A stretch of DNA of 64,000 nt from an uncultured Mycobacterium sp. (GTDB taxonomy: Bacteria > Actinomycetota > Actinomycetes > Mycobacteriales > Mycobacteriaceae). The notes under the pieces are model-generated. The model saw only the letters and a list, made by a program, of their open reading frames with translations, did not search any database and was not told the origin of the DNA. Location of the stretch: NCBI GenBank assembly GCA_900078375.1, contig FLQS01000045.1, forward strand, positions 124,001 through 188,000. Reading direction: 5' to 3'. The position numbers and the translations under genes are program-made. Every line of letters begins with the position of its first letter. Within the stretch, counting starts at the first letter, position 1. This document shows positions 24,987-34,409 of the stretch, in pieces.

Positions 24987-26786
24987 TTATTTGGCGTAAA
25001 TCGCCGCGATCTCGTCGGCGAACTTCTCGGCCACCACGTTGCGCTTGACCTTTAGCGTCGGCGTCAGCTCACCGGTTTGGACGGTGAAGTCGCAAGGCAG
25101 AATCCGGAATTTACGGATCGACTCCGCATGCGACACATGCTGATTGGCGTCCTTGACGGCCAGCTCGATCTCGGCGGCCAGATCGGGATCCTCCCGGAGA
25201 TCGCCGACCGAGGCGCCGGCCGGCTTGCCGTGGTGGGATTTCCACAGGTCGAACGTCTCGGGGTCGATGGCGATCAGCGCACCGATGAACGGCTGTTTGT
25301 CACCGACGGCCATCGCCTGGCTGATCAGCGGATGTGCCCGCAGCGCATCCTCGAGCACGGCCGGGGCGACGTTCTTGCCCCCAGCCGTCACGATGATCTC
25401 CTTCTTGCGCCCGGTGATCGACAGGAAGCCGTCGGCGTCGACGCTGGCCAGGTCACCGGTGTGGAACCAGCCGTCGACGATCGCCTCGGCGGTGGCCTTC
25501 TCGTTACGCCAGTAGCCGCTGAACACCACGCCGCCCTTGACCAGAAGTTCGCCGTCCTCGGCCACCTTCATGGCGTTGCCCGGGATCAGCTTCCCGACGG
25601 TGCCGACCTTCAGCTCGCCGATCCGGTTCACCGTGATCGCTGCGCTGGTCTCGGTCAGGCCGTACCCCTCATAGATGGACAGCCCGACACCGCGGTAGAA
25701 GTGGCCGAGCCGTTTGCCTAGCGGCGCACCACCGGAGATCGCCGCGTGGCAGTCACCGCCGAGGGCGGCGCGCAGCTTGCCGTACACCAACTTGTCGAAC
25801 ACCGCATGCGCGGCGCGTAGCACGAGATTGGGTGTCCCGGTTGCCTGCGCTTCGCTGTACGCGATCGCCGCCTTGGTGGCCAGCTCAAAGATCCGGCCCT
25901 TGCCGCTGTCGCGGGCGTTCAACTCGGCTGTGTTGTAGACCTTTTCGAACACCCGGGGCACCGACACCACGATCGTCGGCTTGAACAACTGAAGCATCGG
26001 CACCAGGCTCTTGATGTCGCTGGTGTAGCCCAGCGTCACCTTGTTGGCGAACGCCGTCATCGACAGCGCGCGGGACAGCACGTGAGCCAGGGGCAGGAAC
26101 ACCAGCAGCCGCTCATGTTGCCGCAGCAGGGTGGGGAAACACGTTGCCGCCCCACGGGTTTCGGAAAGCAGATTGGAGTGGGTCAGCTGCACGCCCTTTG
26201 GCCTGCCGGTGGTGCCCGAGGTGTAGATCAGGGTCGCCGGGTCGGTTGACCGCAGCTCGGCCAGCCGACGGTTCAGCTCCGCGGGGTCGGCACCGGCCGC
26301 GGCCTCGGCCAGCAGGTCGAGCGCGGTCGGGCCCGATGACTCGATGCGCAGCGTGTTGCGTAGGCCCGGCAGCACGTCGTGCAGTTCGGAGATCATCTGG
26401 GCGTGTGCCTCGGTCTCGGTGAACGCGAGTACCGCGCCGGAATCCTCCAGCACCCAGTGGACCTGCTCGGCCGAGGACGTCTCGTAGATCGGAACCGTGA
26501 CTGCGCCGACCGACAGGATCGCGTAATCGAGGATGACCCACTCGTAGCGGGTCGCTGACAGGATCGCCACCCGGTCACCGGCCTGTACGCCCTGCGCGAT
26601 CAATCCCAGGGCCGCCGAGCGGATCTGGGCGGCTACCTCGGCACACGTGACGTCGGTCCAGGCACCGTCGACGAGGCGCTGCAGGATCGGGTAGTCCGGA
26701 TCGGTGCGCTCGTGGGAGTACACGGAGCTGACGACATTGTCGTGTTCACCGATGGTGAACGATGCCGGAACGCTGTATTCACGCAT
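24987..26786 (-). CDS. fadD15: Long-chain fatty-acid-CoA ligase (AMP-forming)
   Basis: A 599-residue acyl-CoA synthetase of the FadD15 (Rv2187) type, which activates fatty acids with ATP and CoA. AMP-binding motifs are intact: YTSGTTGRPKGVQLTH, YEGYGLTETSA, WFHTGDLA and GRKKEIIVTAGGKNVAP. A C-terminal lysine lies in TPTLKVKRN. The ATG at 26786 gives the family length; a longer frame reaching 27032 overlaps the divergent START-like gene and is not used. The neighbourhood order (pimB ... fadD15 ... Rv2186c-like) matches tuberculosis apart from the inserted genes. It is divergent from the START-like gene across 64 bases. Confidence 0.93.
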   Translation of the reverse strand: MREYSVPASFTIGEHDNVVSSVYSHERTDPDYPILQRLVDGAWTDVTCAEVAAQIRSAALGLIAQGVQAGDRVAILSATRYEWVILDYAILSVGAVTVPIYETSSAEQVHWVLEDSGAVLAFTETEAHAQMISELHDVLPGLRNTLRIESSGPTALDLLAEAAAGADPAELNRRLAELRSTDPATLIYTSGTTGRPKGVQLTHSNLLSETRGAATCFPTLLRQHERLLVFLPLAHVLSRALSMTAFANKVTLGYTSDIKSLVPMLQLFKPTIVVSVPRVFEKVYNTAELNARDSGKGRIFELATKAAIAYSEAQATGTPNLVLRAAHAVFDKLVYGKLRAALGGDCHAAISGGAPLGKRLGHFYRGVGLSIYEGYGLTETSAAITVNRIGELKVGTVGKLIPGNAMKVAEDGELLVKGGVVFSGYWRNEKATAEAIVDGWFHTGDLASVDADGFLSITGRKKEIIVTAGGKNVAPAVLEDALRAHPLISQAMAVGDKQPFIGALIAIDPETFDLWKSHHGKPAGASVGDLREDPDLAAEIELAVKDANQHVSHAESIRKFRILPCDFTVQTGELTPTLKVKRNVVAEKFADEIAAIYAK

Positions 26787-26850
26787 ACCGACCAGCCTAG
26801 TCAACGGGCGGCCGGTGGCCTCGCGGGTCCGATATGTGAAGCTAGTGCGC

Positions 26851-27240
26851 ATGAACAGCATCCAGGTCGCCGACGAGACGTTTGTCGCGGCGGATCCGGC
26901 GGCGGTGGGGCGTGCGGTCGCGGACCGGGCGAGCTGGCGGAGATGGTGGCCGGATCTGCGGCTGGAGGTCGTCGAGGACCGCGCCGACAAGGGCCTGCGG
27001 TGGACGGTCACCGGTCCGCTGACCGGCACCATGGAAATCTGGCTGGAACCGGTGCTCGACGGTGTGCTGTTGCACTACTTTCTGCACGCCGAGCCGTCCG
27101 GCGTCGCGGCCTGGCAACTGGCCAAGATGAACCTGCCCAAGCTGACCCATGAGCGTCGGGTCGCTGGGAAACGGATGGCGTTCGAGGTGAAAACCACGCT
27201 GGACGCGGCACGCCCGGTGGGCGTCGCACCCCGGCACTGA
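26851..27240 (+). CDS. START/SRPBCC-like protein (Rv2186c-like)
   Basis: A 129-residue protein with the pattern of the polyketide-cyclase/START fold: an N-terminal beta strand (SIQVADETFVAADPAAV), a helix with WRRWWPDLRLEV, antiparallel strands (GLRWTVTGPLTGTMEIWLEP) and a long C-terminal helix. Such domains bind hydrophobic ligands. The length equals the remembered Rv2186c. It is followed by a second START-like gene (27338) and an ArsA-like ATPase, so these probably form an operon. Ligand unknown. Confidence 0.82.
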   Translation: MNSIQVADETFVAADPAAVGRAVADRASWRRWWPDLRLEVVEDRADKGLRWTVTGPLTGTMEIWLEPVLDGVLLHYFLHAEPSGVAAWQLAKMNLPKLTHERRVAGKRMAFEVKTTLDAARPVGVAPRH

Positions 27241-27337
27241 TATCGGGTCACACCCTGGGCCGGGAGGGTACCGTTTGTGGCCGAGGGAGCGCGATCGTCT
27301 CGGGTCGCGCAGCGCAAAGCGACGGGAATTGGCAACA

Positions 27338-27772
27338 GTGGCTGACAAGACGGCGCAGACCATCTACATCGATGCGGATCCCCGCACTGTGATGGACGCC
27401 ATCGCCGATATCGGTGCGTACCCGCAGTGGGTCTCGGAGTACAAGGAGACCGAGGTTCTCGATTCCGACGAACAGGGTTACCCGCTGACTGCCCGGCTGG
27501 TGCTGGATGCCGCGGTGCTCAAGGACACCATGGTGCTGTCCTACGACTGGCCGGCCGACCGCAAGTCGGTGCGCTGGTCGCTGGTCTCGAGCTCGCTGCT
27601 GAGGGCGCTCGATGGTGCATATACGTTGGCCCCCAAGGGTTCTGGAACCGATGTCACCTACGAGTTGTCGGTGGACCTGGTCATCCCGATGATCGGGTTA
27701 CTCAAGCGCAAGGCTGAGCGCCGGCTGACCGACACCGCTCTCAAGGACCTGAAGAAATGGGTCGAGGGCTGA
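27338..27772 (+). CDS. START/SRPBCC-family protein (TB16.3, Rv2185c-like)
   Basis: A 144-residue polyketide-cyclase/dehydrase-like lipid-binding protein. It has the START N-terminus (QTIYIDADPRTVMDAIADIG), the YPQWV motif and a long amphipathic C-terminal helix ending DLKKWVEG. The GTG at 27338 is chosen because it gives the family length and skips an Arg-rich upstream extension back to 27275. The next gene begins on the base directly after its stop, indicating tight coupling. The homologue is a commonly observed tuberculosis protein, but its ligand is not established. Confidence 0.87.
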   Translation: MADKTAQTIYIDADPRTVMDAIADIGAYPQWVSEYKETEVLDSDEQGYPLTARLVLDAAVLKDTMVLSYDWPADRKSVRWSLVSSSLLRALDGAYTLAPKGSGTDVTYELSVDLVIPMIGLLKRKAERRLTDTALKDLKKWVEG

Positions 27773-29059
27773 GTGACCCCCGGTGACGCCCCCGCCGATG
27801 CGGGCCTGACTGAGCAGGCCCGGATCAGCTTCTTCGTCGGCAAGGGCGGTGTGGGCAAGTCGACGTTGGCCTCGGCGACTGCGGTGCGCGCGGCACTGGC
27901 CGGCGAACGGGTGCTCGCGGTGTCCACCGACCAGGCCCACTCACTGGGCGATGTGCTCGGTGTCGCGGTGCCGCCGACCGGTAGGCGCGAGCCGGTGCGG
28001 ATTCTCACCGAGGAGGGCACCGACGCCGTCGGCGGCGGGCACCTCGATGCACTCGCCCTGGACACCCTGGCTCTGCTGGAGGGCAGATGGCGGGCCATCG
28101 CGCCAGTGCTGGCCGCCAGATTCCCGAATTCTGATCTCAAAGATGTTGCACCGGAAGAACTTTCCGCGCTACCGGGAATTCAGGAGGTACTCGGCCTGGC
28201 CGAGGTGGCCGCGCTGGCCGACTCGGGCCGGTGGGACTACGTCGTCGTCGACTGTGCCTCGACCGCCGACGCCATGCGGATGCTGACGCTGCCGGCGGCG
28301 TTCGCGATGTACATCGAGCGGGCCTGGCCGCGGCATCGCCGGCTGAGCGCCGCCCTCGACAGCGCGCACAGCGCCGCCACCGTCGCGGTGATCGAGGGGA
28401 TCAGCGGCGGGGTCGAAGGATTGTCCGCGCTGCTCACCGACGGGCAGCGGGTCAGTGCGCACTTGGTGCTCACCGCCGAGCGGGTGGTGGCTGCCGAGGC
28501 CGTGCGCACCCTGGGTTCGCTCGTGCTGATGGGTGTGCGGGTGGCCGAACTTTTCGTCAATCAGATTCTGGTCCAAGATGATTCGTACGAGTACCGCAAC
28601 CTGCCTGAACATCCAGCCTTCGATTGGTACTCCGAGCGGATCGTCGAGCAGCAAGCGGTGCTCGTCGAGCTCACCGGCGCGATCGGCGACGTCCAGCTGG
28701 TCCTGGCTCCACACCTGGCCGGCGAGCCGATCGGAGCCAAGGCACTCGGCCAGCTGCTCGACAGCGTGCGACGGCGCGACGGCTCGCCGCCACCCGGGCC
28801 GCTGAAGCCCGTGGTGGATCGCGAATCGGGTTCGGGAGTCGATGCGATCTACCGCATGCGGCTAGAGTTGCCGCAAATCGATCCGGGAACGCTGACACTG
28901 GGCCGGGTCGACGACGACTTGATCATCGGCGCCGCAGGGATGCGGCGCCGCGTGCGACTGGCGTCGGTTCTGCGGCGGTGCATCGTGGTGGACGCGGCAC
29001 TGCGCGGTACCGAGCTGACCGTGCGCTTTCGACCAGACCCGGAGGTGTGGCCCGCGTGA
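27773..29059 (+). CDS. ArsA/Get3-like ATPase (Rv2184c-like)
   Basis: A 428-residue P-loop ATPase with the deviant Walker A motif GKGGVGKS (residues 23-30) that defines the ArsA/Get3/MinD class. A switch I-like STDQAHSLGDVLG, a Walker B-like WDYVVVDCAST and a C-terminal HSP20-like beta domain (from about 345) follow. Bacterial ArsA homologues handle arsenite or membrane-protein tails, but no arsenic genes are near, so an unrelated carrier role is more likely. GTG at 27773 directly abuts the previous stop, and its own stop overlaps the next gene by four bases (GTGA). It sits in an operon of lipid-binding proteins. Confidence 0.87.
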   Translation: MTPGDAPADAGLTEQARISFFVGKGGVGKSTLASATAVRAALAGERVLAVSTDQAHSLGDVLGVAVPPTGRREPVRILTEEGTDAVGGGHLDALALDTLALLEGRWRAIAPVLAARFPNSDLKDVAPEELSALPGIQEVLGLAEVAALADSGRWDYVVVDCASTADAMRMLTLPAAFAMYIERAWPRHRRLSAALDSAHSAATVAVIEGISGGVEGLSALLTDGQRVSAHLVLTAERVVAAEAVRTLGSLVLMGVRVAELFVNQILVQDDSYEYRNLPEHPAFDWYSERIVEQQAVLVELTGAIGDVQLVLAPHLAGEPIGAKALGQLLDSVRRRDGSPPPGPLKPVVDRESGSGVDAIYRMRLELPQIDPGTLTLGRVDDDLIIGAAGMRRRVRLASVLRRCIVVDAALRGTELTVRFRPDPEVWPA

Positions 29060-29421
29060 ACGGCCCGCATCCCGACCTGGGGCCCGAACTGCGCGCGCTG
29101 GCCCAGGCGATCCTGGACCGGCTCGACCCCGCCGTCCGCGCCGGCGCGGCGATGACCGCAGGCAGCCCGCAGGGCAAATGCCAGCAGGTGTGGTGCCCGG
29201 TATGCGCGCTGGCCGCGCTGGTCAACGGTGAACAGCACCCGCTGCTGACCGTCGTCGCCGAGCACAGCGTGGCTCTGGTGACGATGATCCGGGCGATGGT
29301 GGCCGAGGAGGGCACGGCCGCGCCAGGACCTGACGGTGCACCGCCCGATGAGCCCGGTCCCGATGAGCCCGGTCCCGCGCCGAGCCGCTATCAACACATC
29401 CCGGTCAGCGTCGAGGAGTGA
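29056..29421 (+). CDS. Small CxxC protein of unknown function (Rv2183c-like)
   Basis: A 121-residue protein. The N-terminal half is helical (PELRALAQAILDRLDP). KCQQVWCPVCAL at about 46-57 contains three cysteines with one CxxC pair, a possible zinc site. The C-terminus is acidic and Pro-rich (PPDEPGPDEPGP, a short tandem repeat). The GTG overlaps the ATPase stop by four bases. The pairing with the ArsA-like ATPase is conserved in mycobacteria as I remember it, which suggests the two act together, but no function is known. Confidence 0.8.
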   Translation: MNGPHPDLGPELRALAQAILDRLDPAVRAGAAMTAGSPQGKCQQVWCPVCALAALVNGEQHPLLTVVAEHSVALVTMIRAMVAEEGTAAPGPDGAPPDEPGPDEPGPAPSRYQHIPVSVEE

Positions 29422-29492
29422 CGCGACCTGTGGTCGCTGTCCGCACGCCTGGGTACAGTTAGCCCAAAGCGCGTGACCGATCGGGAGGCCCC

Positions 29493-30224
29493 ATGTGGTA
29501 CTGGCTGTTCAAGTACATCTTCATGGGACCCCTGTTGGCTTTGCTTGGTCGGCCGAAAGTTGAAGGGCTGGAATACGTTCCGAATTCCGGGCCGGTGATC
29601 CTGGCGAGCAATCACCTGGCGGTGGCGGACAGCTTCTACCTGCCGCTGGTGGTGAGCCGGCGGATCACGTTCCTGGCCAAGTCCGAATATTTCACCGGGA
29701 CCGGCATCAAGGGCTGGTTCACTCGGTGGTTCTACACGGCCGCCGGCCAGGTGCCGATCGACCGCGCCGACGCCGACGCCGCCCAGGCCGCGTTGAGCAC
29801 CGCTGAGCGACTGCTGAAGCAGGGCAAGCTGCTCGGCATGTACCCCGAGGGCACCCGCTCCCCGGACGGCCGGCTCTACAAGGGCAAGACCGGCCTGGCT
29901 CGGCTGGCGCTGGAAACTCAGGTGCCGGTGATTCCGGTCGCGATGATCGGAACTGACGTCGTGAACCCGCCGGGATCGAAGATGTGGCGCTTCGGCCGCG
30001 TGACGGTGCGCTTCGGCAAGCCGATGGATTTCTCCCGGTTCGACGGTCTGGCCGGCAACCGGTTCATCGAGCGCGCCGTCATCGACGAGGTCATGTACGA
30101 GCTGATGGAGCTGTCGGGTCAGGAGTACGTCGACATCTACGCCGCGACGCTGAAGAACACGGACCCTAAGCCGGGTGAACCAGGTCAGCCACCGGCGCGG
30201 TTCCCTGAGACCGCCGCGGGCTAG
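29493..30224 (+). CDS. 1-acyl-sn-glycerol-3-phosphate acyltransferase (PlsC family)
   Basis: A 243-residue membrane-associated acyltransferase (Rv2182c type) that would acylate lysophosphatidate or a related acceptor in phospholipid synthesis. Motif I is N40-H41-x4-D46 in SNHLAVADS and motif III is YPEGTRSPDG near 117-126. Motif IV lies in VIPVAMIGTD. The N-terminal hydrophobic segment (5-20) anchors it. The ATG follows GGGAGG, and TACAGT at 29455-29460 could be its -10 element. Its last 59 bases overlap the end of the convergent mannosyltransferase. The neighbourhood suggests a link to PIM/LAM lipids, but that is inference. Confidence 0.88.
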   Translation: MWYWLFKYIFMGPLLALLGRPKVEGLEYVPNSGPVILASNHLAVADSFYLPLVVSRRITFLAKSEYFTGTGIKGWFTRWFYTAAGQVPIDRADADAAQAALSTAERLLKQGKLLGMYPEGTRSPDGRLYKGKTGLARLALETQVPVIPVAMIGTDVVNPPGSKMWRFGRVTVRFGKPMDFSRFDGLAGNRFIERAVIDEVMYELMELSGQEYVDIYAATLKNTDPKPGEPGQPPARFPETAAG

Positions 30225-31461
30225 CGCCCGCCGTGACCACGGTCAGCCCCGCGACGACGATCACGGCGAGCGCCCACCACACGTAGGACATCCCGAGCAG
30301 CTGGCGCCACCAGGACGCCGTCTCCTCGTGGTGTTTGGGCAGCAACTCCAGTGGAACCCACGTCATCAACGCCACGCCGAGCGCGGTGACCAGTCCCAGT
30401 GCGATATTGCGGCGCCGGTAGGCGATCGCCGCGCCGGTGATGACCGTTGGCAGCGCCCACACCCAGTGGTGCGACCACGACACCGGCGAGACCACCAGCC
30501 CGAACAGGGCCACGCACATCAGCGCCAGTACCGGTTCGTTGGCGATCAGTACCCGCCGGACCGCCCAGATCGTCAGCGCCAGTGCGGCGAAGCAGGCCAG
30601 CGTCCACAGGATGAAGTGGGTGCTCTTGTCCAGGCCGAGGCGGGCCAGCGCGCCGGCGATGTTCTGGTTGGTGTTCAGCGCCGCGCTGCCGATGCGGTCG
30701 GTGTGCAGCACTGTGGTGGTCCAGTACTCCGCTGAATCGCGCCACGCCAGTGCGCAGCCCAGCAGGCTGGCGGCGACGAACGAGGCGACCGCGGTCAGGG
30801 CGGCGCGGCCGTCACGGCGCAGGACGAAGTACAGCAGGAACACCGCAGGCGTCAGCTTCAGCGCGATCGCGATGCCCAGCAGCATCCCCCGCGGCCATGG
30901 GGTGCGCCGCGGCAGGCAGTCCGCGATGACCAGCGTCATCAGCACCACATTGATCTGGCCGAAGTCGAAGTTGGCGTCGATGGGCTCGAGGTACATCACG
31001 GCCAGCGCCACGACGCCTGCCGTCAGCCAGGCGCGGCGCAGCCACGCCGGTTCCCTTGTGATCGTCGAGGCCGGCCACACCGCCAGGCGGGTCAGCACGA
31101 TCCAGGTGGACAGCAGCACCAGGATCAGCGTGACGACCGTGATGGTCACGCTGGCCACCGGCAACGACATCCAGGCGAACGGGCTGAACACGATGGCGGC
31201 CAGCGGGGGATAGGTGAACGGCAGGTCCAGCCCGGCCAGCGTGTGGAACATCGCGTCGCCGGCGTACAGCGGCCGGTCGTCCAGCCAGGCCTGCCCGCCC
31301 ATCCGGTAGACCTCGATGTCGATGCGGTAGGGGATCTTCCCGAACAACAGCCAACCGGCATTCAGCAGCAGCGCGACGATCGCAACCTGCGTCACCCGCC
31401 ACCCCGCGGTTAGCCAGGGCTTCGCCACACTGCCCAGATCGGGCAACCGCCGCATACTCAT
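30166..31461 (-). CDS. mptC: Polyprenol-phosphate-mannose-dependent alpha-(1->2)-mannosyltransferase (GT87)
   Basis: A 431-residue GT-C enzyme of the Rv2181 type, which adds the single alpha-1,2-mannose branches of lipomannan and LAM using decaprenyl-phosphate-mannose outside the membrane. About ten spans are visible. The first extracellular loop carries the acidic motif YRIDIEVYRMGG, where the aspartate is the expected catalytic base, followed by LPFTYPPLAAIVF. ATG codons at 31461 and 31455 are both possible. The gene is convergent with the PlsC gene, overlapping it by 59 bases, and divergent from the next membrane protein across 95 bases. Confidence 0.9.
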   Translation of the reverse strand: MSMRRLPDLGSVAKPWLTAGWRVTQVAIVALLLNAGWLLFGKIPYRIDIEVYRMGGQAWLDDRPLYAGDAMFHTLAGLDLPFTYPPLAAIVFSPFAWMSLPVASVTITVVTLILVLLSTWIVLTRLAVWPASTITREPAWLRRAWLTAGVVALAVMYLEPIDANFDFGQINVVLMTLVIADCLPRRTPWPRGMLLGIAIALKLTPAVFLLYFVLRRDGRAALTAVASFVAASLLGCALAWRDSAEYWTTTVLHTDRIGSAALNTNQNIAGALARLGLDKSTHFILWTLACFAALALTIWAVRRVLIANEPVLALMCVALFGLVVSPVSWSHHWVWALPTVITGAAIAYRRRNIALGLVTALGVALMTWVPLELLPKHHEETASWWRQLLGMSYVWWALAVIVVAGLTVVTAGASPRRSQGTAPVADLVHPA

Positions 31462-31556
31462 GTCGCCACCAGACTATCTCCGGCGGTGCGACGCGCCGGA
31501 GACATCCCGGCCGTGCCGACCAGCAACGGGCGCTATCGGGCGTATCTTCTGACCCC

Positions 31557-32438
31557 GTGCCCTTCCACCTGCACTTCGACGTCGTCGCCCCCGGACGCGT
31601 GCCGCTGATGTGGTGCCTGATCGCGTTCATCCTCACGTTCTTCGTGACCAGGACGATCGTGCGCTACATCCGCCACAACGCCGGCAACGATGCTCCCCGC
31701 AAGTGGTGGCAGCCGCGCAATATCTCCGGCAAGGGTGGGCTGCACATCCACCACGTCGTGATCGGCATCGTCCTGGTGATGATCTCCGGTATCACCATGG
31801 TGACGTTGGCGGTCGACGGTGGAGTCGGCGAATTCACCACGGCGGCAATCATTTTCGGAATCGGCGCGGCCCTGGTTCTGGACGAGTTCGCGCTCATCCT
31901 GCATCTGGAGGACGTGTACTGGGCCGAGGACGGCCGCGCCTCGGTGGACGCGGTCTTCGCCGCGGTCGCCGTCGCGGGTCTGTTGATCATGGGCTTCAAC
32001 CCGCTGTCCTTCTTTGACATCGGGATCTGGCGCGCGGACGACTCGATCGCCGCCCGCACCGTCGTTGTCGTCCTCGCGGCGCTGACCCTGGCGCTGGCGG
32101 TGGTCGTCTTGCTCAAGGGCAAGGTCTGGACCGGCCTGATCGGCATGTTCATCACGCCACTGCTGTTCGTCGGCGCGATCCGGCTATCCCGCCCGCACGC
32201 CCCGTGGGCGCGCTGGCATTACCAGGACAAACCCCGCAAGATGCACCGCGCCCTGGAGCGCGAACGCTATATGCGCCGGCCCGTCGTGCAGGCCAAGCTG
32301 TGGCTGCAGCACATCATCGCCGGCGAGCCGAGCTTCCCGGCCGACTCCGAGGTGGACGCCGAACTCGACCGCGAGATCCATGCGGCGCCGCCGCCGCAGC
32401 CTGCCGCGGACGCCGAGCCGCAGGTCTCGACGGGATAG
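31557..32438 (+). CDS. Integral membrane protein (Rv2180c-like)
   Basis: A 293-residue membrane protein with about six spans (near 15-35, 63-85, 92-115, 133-150, 165-185 and 190-208). A hydrophilic C-terminal tail of roughly 80 residues contains RPHAPWARWHYQDKPRKM and ends in an acidic, Ala/Pro-rich stretch. A histidine-rich segment (GLHIHHVVIG) precedes the second span and several acids follow (VLDEFALILHLEDVYW); these could bind metal. The GTG start at 31557 fits the conserved length. No enzyme is recognised. The 3'-5' RNase gene follows within about 10 bases, so they may be co-transcribed. Confidence 0.82.
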   Translation: MPFHLHFDVVAPGRVPLMWCLIAFILTFFVTRTIVRYIRHNAGNDAPRKWWQPRNISGKGGLHIHHVVIGIVLVMISGITMVTLAVDGGVGEFTTAAIIFGIGAALVLDEFALILHLEDVYWAEDGRASVDAVFAAVAVAGLLIMGFNPLSFFDIGIWRADDSIAARTVVVVLAALTLALAVVVLLKGKVWTGLIGMFITPLLFVGAIRLSRPHAPWARWHYQDKPRKMHRALERERYMRRPVVQAKLWLQHIIAGEPSFPADSEVDAELDREIHAAPPPQPAADAEPQVSTG

Positions 32439-32448
32439 GGTGCGGCGA

Positions 32449-32958
32449 GTGCGGTTTTTCTACGACACCGAGTTCATCGACAACGGCCGGATCATCGATC
32501 TGATCTCGATCGGGGTGGTGGCCGAGGACGGGCGCGAGTTCTACGCGATCTCCACCGAGTTCGACCCCGAGTCGGCCGGCAAGTGGGTGCGCACCAACGT
32601 GCTGCCGAAACTGCCGAGCCCGTCGTCGCAGCTGTGGCAGTCCCGGCGCCAGATTCGGGAGAACCTGGAGGAATTCTTGCGCATCGACGGTGACGAACCG
32701 ATCGAGCTGTGGGCCTGGGTCGCGGCCTACGACCACGTAGCGCTGTGCCAGCTGTGGGGACCGATGACCAGCCTGCCGCCCCAGATCCCGCGGTTCACCC
32801 GTGAACTGCGCCAGTTCTGGGAAGATCGTGGCTGCCCGCGGATGCCGCCTCGGCCGCACGACACCCACGATGCGCTCGTCGACGCCCGCCACAACATGCG
32901 CCGGTATGTGCTGATGACCGCCGGCGTCGACCTCGGTGTCGCCGCCGTGGAGCGTTAA
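32449..32958 (+). CDS. 3'-5' exoribonuclease, RNase T/DEDD family (Rv2179c-like)
   Basis: A 169-residue DEDDh-type exoribonuclease like structurally characterised Rv2179c. Catalytic acids appear in FYDTEFIDNG (D and E of motif I), WAWVAAYDHVALCQLW (motif II) and HDTHDALVDARHN (histidine and last aspartate). It would trim single-stranded RNA ends. GTG at 32449 is preferred because it places the catalytic motif as in the family; a second GTG three codons upstream is in frame. It lies between the membrane protein and aroG on the same strand. Confidence 0.9.
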   Translation: MRFFYDTEFIDNGRIIDLISIGVVAEDGREFYAISTEFDPESAGKWVRTNVLPKLPSPSSQLWQSRRQIRENLEEFLRIDGDEPIELWAWVAAYDHVALCQLWGPMTSLPPQIPRFTRELRQFWEDRGCPRMPPRPHDTHDALVDARHNMRRYVLMTAGVDLGVAAVER

Positions 32959-32990
32959 AAGGGGGTGCCGGCCCCGGTTACCATGGATGG

Positions 32991-34388
32991 GTGAACTGGA
33001 CCGTCGACGTACCCATCGAACAGCTGCCGTCGCTGCCGCCGCTGCCCGCTGATCTGCGCGGACGGCTCGACGCGGCACTGACGAAGCCGGCGCTGCAGCA
33101 GCCCAGCTGGGATCCTGAGCAGGCCGCCGCGATGCGTACCGTCCTCGAGAGCGTGCCGCCGGTCACTGTGCCGTCGGAGATCGAGAAGCTGAAGTCGCAG
33201 CTGGCCGATGTGGCCCTGGGCAAGGCGTTCCTGCTGCAGGGCGGCGACTGCGCCGAGACCTTCGTCGATAACACCGAGCCGCACATCCGGGCCAACATTC
33301 GCACGCTGCTGCAGATGGCCGTCGTGCTCACCTACGGCGCGAGCATGCCGGTGGTCAAGGTGGCCCGCATCGCCGGCCAGTACGCCAAGCCGCGCTCATC
33401 GGACACCGACGCGCTGGGGCTGAAGTCCTACCGCGGTGACATGGTCAATGGTTTCGCCCCCGACGCTGCGGTGCGCGACCATGATCCGTCCCGGCTGGTT
33501 CGCGCCTACGCCAACGCCAGCGCCGCGATGAACCTGGTGCGGGCGCTGACGTCGTCGGGATTGGCGTCGCTGCACGCGGTGCACGACTGGAACAGGGAGT
33601 TCGTCCGCACCTCGCCGGCGGGTGCCCGCTACGAGACGCTGGCCGGTGAGATCGACCGCGGCCTGAAGTTCATGAGCGCCTGCGGTGTCAATGACCGCAA
33701 CCTGGACACCGCCGAGATCTACGCCAGCCACGAGGCGCTGGTGCTGGACTACGAGCGCGCGATGCTGCGGATGGACACTGGAAACCCAGCAGCTGCCGGG
33801 CCGCCCAAGCTGTACGACCTGTCGGCGCACTACGTCTGGATCGGGGAGCGCACCCGCCAGCTCGACGGCGCCCACGTGGCCTTCGCCGAGGTGATCGCGA
33901 ACCCGATCGGCGTCAAGATCGGTCCGACCACCTCACCGGAACTGGCGGTGGAGTACGTCGAGCGGCTCGACCCGAACAACGAGCCCGGTCGGCTCACGCT
34001 GGTCAGCCGGATGGGCAACCACAAAGTCCGCGACGTGCTGCCCCCGATCATCGAGAAGGTGCAGGCGTCGGGCCACCAGGTCATCTGGCAATGCGACCCC
34101 ATGCATGGCAACACCCACGAGTCCTCGACGGGCTACAAGACCCGCCACTTCGACCGCATCGTCGACGAGGTCCAGGGCTTCTTCGAGGTGCACCGCGCGC
34201 TGGGCACCCATCCCGGCGGCATGCACGTGGAGATCACCGGGGAAAACGTCACCGAATGCCTCGGCGGCGCTCAGGACATCTCCGATTCCGACCTGGCGGG
34301 GCGGTACGAGACGGCCTGCGACCCGCGGCTCAACACCCAGCAGTCACTGGAGTTGGCGTTCCTGGTCGCGGAGATGCTGCGCGACTAG
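32991..34388 (+). CDS. aroG: 3-deoxy-D-arabino-heptulosonate-7-phosphate synthase, class II
   Basis: AroG condenses phosphoenolpyruvate with erythrose 4-phosphate to start the shikimate pathway. The 465-residue class II enzyme has GGDCAETF with the metal-binding cysteine and QYAKPRSS. It also has NRKLD-type strand residues (VNDRNLDTAEIY), SRMGNHKVRD and CDPMHGNT with the metal histidine, plus the HPGGMHVE segment. The mycobacterial enzyme is regulated by aromatic amino acids and by association with chorismate mutase, which is not in this window. The start is GTG at 32991. A decayed transposase fragment begins just downstream. Confidence 0.95.
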   Translation: MNWTVDVPIEQLPSLPPLPADLRGRLDAALTKPALQQPSWDPEQAAAMRTVLESVPPVTVPSEIEKLKSQLADVALGKAFLLQGGDCAETFVDNTEPHIRANIRTLLQMAVVLTYGASMPVVKVARIAGQYAKPRSSDTDALGLKSYRGDMVNGFAPDAAVRDHDPSRLVRAYANASAAMNLVRALTSSGLASLHAVHDWNREFVRTSPAGARYETLAGEIDRGLKFMSACGVNDRNLDTAEIYASHEALVLDYERAMLRMDTGNPAAAGPPKLYDLSAHYVWIGERTRQLDGAHVAFAEVIANPIGVKIGPTTSPELAVEYVERLDPNNEPGRLTLVSRMGNHKVRDVLPPIIEKVQASGHQVIWQCDPMHGNTHESSTGYKTRHFDRIVDEVQGFFEVHRALGTHPGGMHVEITGENVTECLGGAQDISDSDLAGRYETACDPRLNTQQSLELAFLVAEMLRD

Positions 34389-34409
34389 TGTCCTGCTGAA
34401 TTAATCGGT